Shown one piece after another: positions 5,147-7,476 of a stretch of 7,476 nt of DNA. Both the position numbers and the translations under genes were made by a program. This stretch comes from Caulobacteraceae bacterium (GTDB lineage: Bacteria; Pseudomonadota; Alphaproteobacteria; Caulobacterales; Caulobacteraceae), in assembly GCA_947479185.1 (NCBI GenBank), contig CANJYY010000116.1, positions 1 through 7,476 on the forward strand. Reading direction: 5' to 3'. The first letter of the stretch is position 1; each line of letters starts with the position of its first letter. The notes beneath the pieces are model-generated. The model ran no database searches and was not told where the DNA came from. It saw only the letters and a list, made by a program, of their open reading frames with translations.

Positions 5147-7258
5147 TCAGTGGGCGCGGAATCCAGGGCGATAGGTCTCGACGACGTTGCCGGCCAGTTG
5201 GGCCTCGGTGAACAGCACCGGCTTGAAGCGCTGGGCCGCGAACAGCGCGGTCTGGTCGGCGTAGTGCGGGGCCTTCGCATCGAGCGTCGCCGTGCCGAAC
5301 TGATGGATGCTCTGGCTGGAGAGCACGCCGTCGCGGTCCCAGGTGACGAACATTATGAAGGTGTCGCCGGCGAGCGCCGTCAGCCGTCCGTCGTCACCGG
5401 GCCTGCCGTAGACCGCGCGCAGGGTGTCCGGCCCACCGTCGACCGGCAGGTCGACCGTCCCGCGGCGGATGCGGTTGACCTGGCCCCATTGCGGATCAAG
5501 CCGGCCGTAGTGGGTCTTGAGCAGCTTGATGGTGTCGAGCAGGGCCTGACGCGCGGTCGGCGCCTTCGGATCATGGCTGTCGCGGGCGGTGATCACCGGC
5601 TGGGCCGTCAGGATGGCCAGGGCCGCGCCGCGGCTGGAGACCTTCGTCGTGTAGTCCCACGTCGCCAGGATGGCCTGGGCGGCGGCGATGTCGGCGTCGC
5701 CCTTCGGGTCGAGGCCCAGCAGTTCGCCGACGAAGGCCGCCACGTTCGAGCGGCGGCTGTAGGTCACGTCGAACTTGTAGGCGCGGAATTCCTCCGGCGT
5801 GATCTGGTCGTCGGCGGCGAAGGTCTCGACCTCGCGCAGCGAGCGGTTGGTCATGTTGGTCTGGATGCCCATGGTCGGGCTGAAGGCGTAGGGGTCGAGG
5901 CCGTCGCCGAAGGCCGTGGCCTGGAACGGCGTGTTGTTGGCGTTGAACACCAGGCCGCCCTTCGGCTGCCAGACCTGCGGCGTACGGTCGAACGGCAGGT
6001 AGCCCTTCCAGATCAGGTCCGAGCGGTCGCCGGGCAGGACGCCGGACCAGTCGACGCCCTCGCGGCGGTTGGGGAACAGGCCGTTGTAGACGTAGCCGAT
6101 GTTGCCCTTCTCGTCGGCGTAGACGTAGTTGATGCTCGGCAGGGCCTGCAGGGCCATGGCCGCCTGCCACTGTTCCAGGGTCTCGGCCTTGTCGAGCCGC
6201 CAGTACTGCAGCGGCTGGCGCATCGTATCCATGCCGGCGTAGCGGATGGCGAACACGCCGCCCTTCGTCCGCATCGCCGGGCCGTGGGCCGAGCGCAGGA
6301 CCTCCTTGTTGACCGTCCAACTGAACGGCCCCCAGAGCTTGATGCGCAGCTTCGCCACGCCCTTCCCGAACTTCACCCATTTGCCGTCGAGGCGGTACTC
6401 GTCCCTGTTCGCGGGGTTGATGGTCAGGCGGTAGACGTCGACGAGGTCTGGATTGTTGACCGTGTTGGCCCAGCCGAGATGGGCGTTGTGGCCGTGCAGC
6501 ATGAAGGGCGAGCCGGGGAAGAAGCCGCCGGCCACGTGCCAGCCTTCGCCGCTCTCGACCACCGCCTCGTACCAGGCCACCGGGCCCGCGTAGGGCTGGT
6601 GCGAGTTGACCAGCAGCCGGGTCGCCCCGTCGGACGAGCGGGACGGCGACACGGCCACGCCGTTGGAGCCCTTGGGCAGACCGTCGTCGGTGGCGCTGGT
6701 CAGCCGCTTCAGCTCGCTGTCGAGGCCGTAGAAGAACGGCGTCTTGAACACGAAGCCGGCGGCGATGTCCTTGCCGGTCAGCGGCAGGAGGCCTGGCGTG
6801 ACCTTCCCGGGATTGCGGGCGGCGTAGTAGTTCACCCCGTCTGCATAGGCCTGCAGCACCGCCTTCACGTCCGCCGGCAGGTCCCTGTCATAGCGGCTGT
6901 TCACGGCGTTCCAGACGCCGAGCAGGTTGACGATGTAGTCGCCGGTCGCGGCCTCTACGCCCGCGCTGGCGGCCAGGGTTCCGCGGGTGGCCAGGGCCAC
7001 GGTCTGGATGGTCTCGAAGTCGTCCTCGGCGTGCGCGAAGGCCAGGCCGAAGGCCGCGTCGGCGTCCGTCTTGCCGAGGATGTGCGGCACGCCGAAGCGG
7101 TCCCGGCGGATGACCACGTCGTAGTTGCGCGCCTTCTCGATCAGCGGCGTCAGCGGCGGCAGGCGCGGCGTGGCGGCGAGACCCGCGATGGCCAGGGTAA
7201 CGGCGGCCCCCACGGCCAGCCCGACAACGGCCAGCAATCCTCTCCAGACCCAACGCAT
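5147..7258 (-). CDS. Penicillin acylase family amidohydrolase (Ntn hydrolase, possibly acyl-homoserine-lactone acylase-like)
   Basis: A 703-residue precursor of the penicillin G acylase / aculeacin acylase / AHL acylase family, which cleaves side-chain amides. Residues 1-29 (MRWVWRGLLAVVGLAVGAAV...) form a signal peptide or anchor, placing the enzyme in the periplasm or on the membrane. The alpha part spans about 40-185. Autocatalytic cleavage should occur at Gly197-Ser198 in LPKGSNGVAVSP, making Ser198 the nucleophile of the beta chain. NSHQP (218-222), HGHNAHLGWANT (255-266) and the oxyanion-hole-type motif NANNTP (439-444) fit the family; the length is typical. ATG 7258 was chosen because GGGGGGAG precedes it; an upstream TTG (7297) would add 13 unlikely residues. 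It is the first gene of the probable four-gene unit. Its first 19 residues are duplicated in mirror orientation at 7421. The acyl substrate is unknown. Confidence 0.93.
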   Translation of the reverse strand: MRWVWRGLLAVVGLAVGAAVTLAIAGLAATPRLPPLTPLIEKARNYDVVIRRDRFGVPHILGKTDADAAFGLAFAHAEDDFETIQTVALATRGTLAASAGVEAATGDYIVNLLGVWNAVNSRYDRDLPADVKAVLQAYADGVNYYAARNPGKVTPGLLPLTGKDIAAGFVFKTPFFYGLDSELKRLTSATDDGLPKGSNGVAVSPSRSSDGATRLLVNSHQPYAGPVAWYEAVVESGEGWHVAGGFFPGSPFMLHGHNAHLGWANTVNNPDLVDVYRLTINPANRDEYRLDGKWVKFGKGVAKLRIKLWGPFSWTVNKEVLRSAHGPAMRTKGGVFAIRYAGMDTMRQPLQYWRLDKAETLEQWQAAMALQALPSINYVYADEKGNIGYVYNGLFPNRREGVDWSGVLPGDRSDLIWKGYLPFDRTPQVWQPKGGLVFNANNTPFQATAFGDGLDPYAFSPTMGIQTNMTNRSLREVETFAADDQITPEEFRAYKFDVTYSRRSNVAAFVGELLGLDPKGDADIAAAQAILATWDYTTKVSSRGAALAILTAQPVITARDSHDPKAPTARQALLDTIKLLKTHYGRLDPQWGQVNRIRRGTVDLPVDGGPDTLRAVYGRPGDDGRLTALAGDTFIMFVTWDRDGVLSSQSIHQFGTATLDAKAPHYADQTALFAAQRFKPVLFTEAQLAGNVVETYRPGFRAH

Positions 7259-7326
7259 GCGACTCCCCCCGGACTTTCGCGGCGATCCTGTTCCCAACCG
7301 GGCGAGGCCGCAATGTCGATGGCCCC

Positions 7327-7354
7327 GGGGACACGCCCTTCAGTGCATGTCCCC
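7327..7354. repeat. 28-base imperfect palindrome at the axis of symmetry
   Basis: GGGGACACGCCCT (7327-7339) and AGTGCATGTCCCC (7342-7354) pair as 11 of 13 bases around a central TC. The uninterrupted outer arms are GGGGACA / TGTCCCC. It sits midway between the two start codons, so it may be an operator read identically by both genes, or simply the junction left when the inverted duplication formed. Confidence 0.8.
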
Positions 7355-7369
7355 GCGCGGGTTGTTGCG

Positions 7370-7386
7370 GCCCAACTCCGTTGGGC
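7370..7386 (+). repeat. Hairpin in the leader of the right-hand gene only
   Basis: GCCCAAC (7370-7376) and GTTGGGC (7380-7386) form a perfect 7-bp stem with a TCC loop, ending 34 bases before ATG 7421. The left arm keeps GTTGGG but has a different partner sequence, so the dyad is specific to this side. It could be an operator or a leader structure that gives this copy separate control. Confidence 0.55.
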
Positions 7387-7420
7387 ACAGGATCGCCGCC
7401 GAACGTCCGGGGGGAGTCGC

Positions 7421-7476
7421 ATGCGTTGGGTCTGGAGAGGATTGCTGGCCGTTGTCGGGCTGGCCGTAGGCGCGGC
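7421..7476 (+). CDS. N-terminus of a second penicillin-acylase-like gene (cut by window end)
   Basis: Only the first 18 and two-thirds codons are visible. They encode MRWVWRGLLAVVGLAVGA followed by a codon beginning GC (Ala), the same signal peptide or anchor as the divergent acylase at 7258. The ribosome site GGGGGGAG lies five bases or fewer upstream. The three visible nucleotide differences from the other copy are all synonymous, which argues that this is a translated gene under selection, not a dead fragment. The likely product is a paralogous Ntn amidohydrolase exported the same way. Whether the body of the gene is also an acylase, or only the 5' end was copied, cannot be seen here. Confidence 0.72.
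   Translation, partial: MRWVWRGLLAVVGLAVGA

Larger units (their letters stand above)
7259..7420. promoter_or_regulatory. Divergent intergenic region of the two acylase genes, with mirrored ribosome sites
   Basis: The 162 bases between the two ATGs must hold the outward promoters. Both genes have the same ribosome site GGGGGGAG (7263-7270 on minus, 7409-7416 on plus), five bases or fewer from the start codon. A GANTC site (7261-7265 and 7414-7418), the CcrM methylation target in alphaproteobacteria, lies in each ribosome site. I see no convincing -35/-10 pair on either strand. The conserved ACAGGATCGCCGC block in both arms, about 20 bases before each ribosome site, is the best candidate for a shared promoter element or leader. 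Confidence 0.6.
7203..7476. repeat. Large imperfect inverted repeat joining two divergent acylase starts
   Basis: The left arm (7340 down to 7203) and right arm (7341 to 7476) are reverse-complement copies of each other. Tracts 7212-7274 and 7405-7467 are identical over 63 bases, covering the Shine-Dalgarno, ATG and 15 and two-thirds codons. The next three codons differ only at third positions (GTG/GTA, GGG/GGC, GCC/GCG). Upstream, about 46 of 55 bases match, including TTGCGGCC, GTTGGG and ACAGGATCGCCGC, with a one-base indel. Nearer the axis there is a 3-base indel and less similarity. The repeat runs off the window, so its full length is unknown. Confidence 0.93.

Noticed and set aside
5080..5280. 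67-codon N-terminal extension of the monooxygenase
   Set aside because: It overlaps the 3' end of the acylase, and a strong ribosome site with ATG 5079 starts exactly at the FAD-binding fold.
5571..6380. Minus-strand open frame of 269 codons in a second frame inside the acylase
   Set aside because: It is an out-of-frame shadow rich in Arg, Gly and Pro; the acylase frame is continuous with the family motifs throughout.
7203..7476. Insertion-sequence ends or a transposon terminal repeat
   Set aside because: The repeat contains ribosome sites and coding starts of acylase genes pointing outward; there is no transposase and no target-site duplication.
1..7476. CRISPR arrays, tRNA, rRNA or riboswitches
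   Set aside because: No regularly spaced direct repeats and no recognisable tRNA, rRNA or riboswitch core seen on either strand; no gene-free stretch exceeds about 210 bases.

Overview
The window is very GC-rich (roughly 70% by eye) and gene-dense, with strong G/C bias at third codon positions. Together with several GANTC sites and one near-CtrA box, this suggests an alphaproteobacterium, most plausibly Caulobacterales (Brevundimonas, Caulobacter or Phenylobacterium type). The lineage is an inference from composition and gene style, not from a marker gene.

All complete genes lie on the minus strand, so the window reads right to left. From the right: 7258-5147 is a penicillin-acylase-family N-terminal-nucleophile amidohydrolase with a signal peptide or anchor. 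Next come an FAD-dependent class A monooxygenase (5079-3838), an NTF2/SnoaL-like small protein (3838-3488) whose ATG overlaps the monooxygenase stop by one base, and a transglutaminase-like protein (3446-2589). Gaps of 67, -1 and 41 bases suggest one transcription unit. A gap of about 207 bases then holds hairpins and the probable promoter of an unrecognised exported protein (2381-1473). A further 77 bases on is an MdtD-like DHA2 MFS exporter (1395 to beyond base 1), cut by the window edge.

The most striking structure is at the right end. At 7421 a plus-strand gene begins whose first 19 codons encode the same peptide as the minus-strand acylase starting at 7258. The two start regions form a large imperfect inverted repeat centred near 7340. 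Each arm carries the same Shine-Dalgarno sequence, start codon and first 15 codons without a mismatch over 63 bases, then three consecutive synonymous differences. Upstream of the identical tract the arms diverge but still align. The axis of symmetry is a 28-base imperfect palindrome. This looks like a divergently transcribed pair of paralogous acylases with a mirrored leader/promoter region, possibly homogenised by gene conversion.

A working inference is that the acylase removes an acyl group from an amide substrate outside the cytoplasm, while the coupled monooxygenase and SnoaL-like protein act on a related small molecule inside. The MFS pump lies nearby but has no demonstrated link. Substrates cannot be read from sequence.
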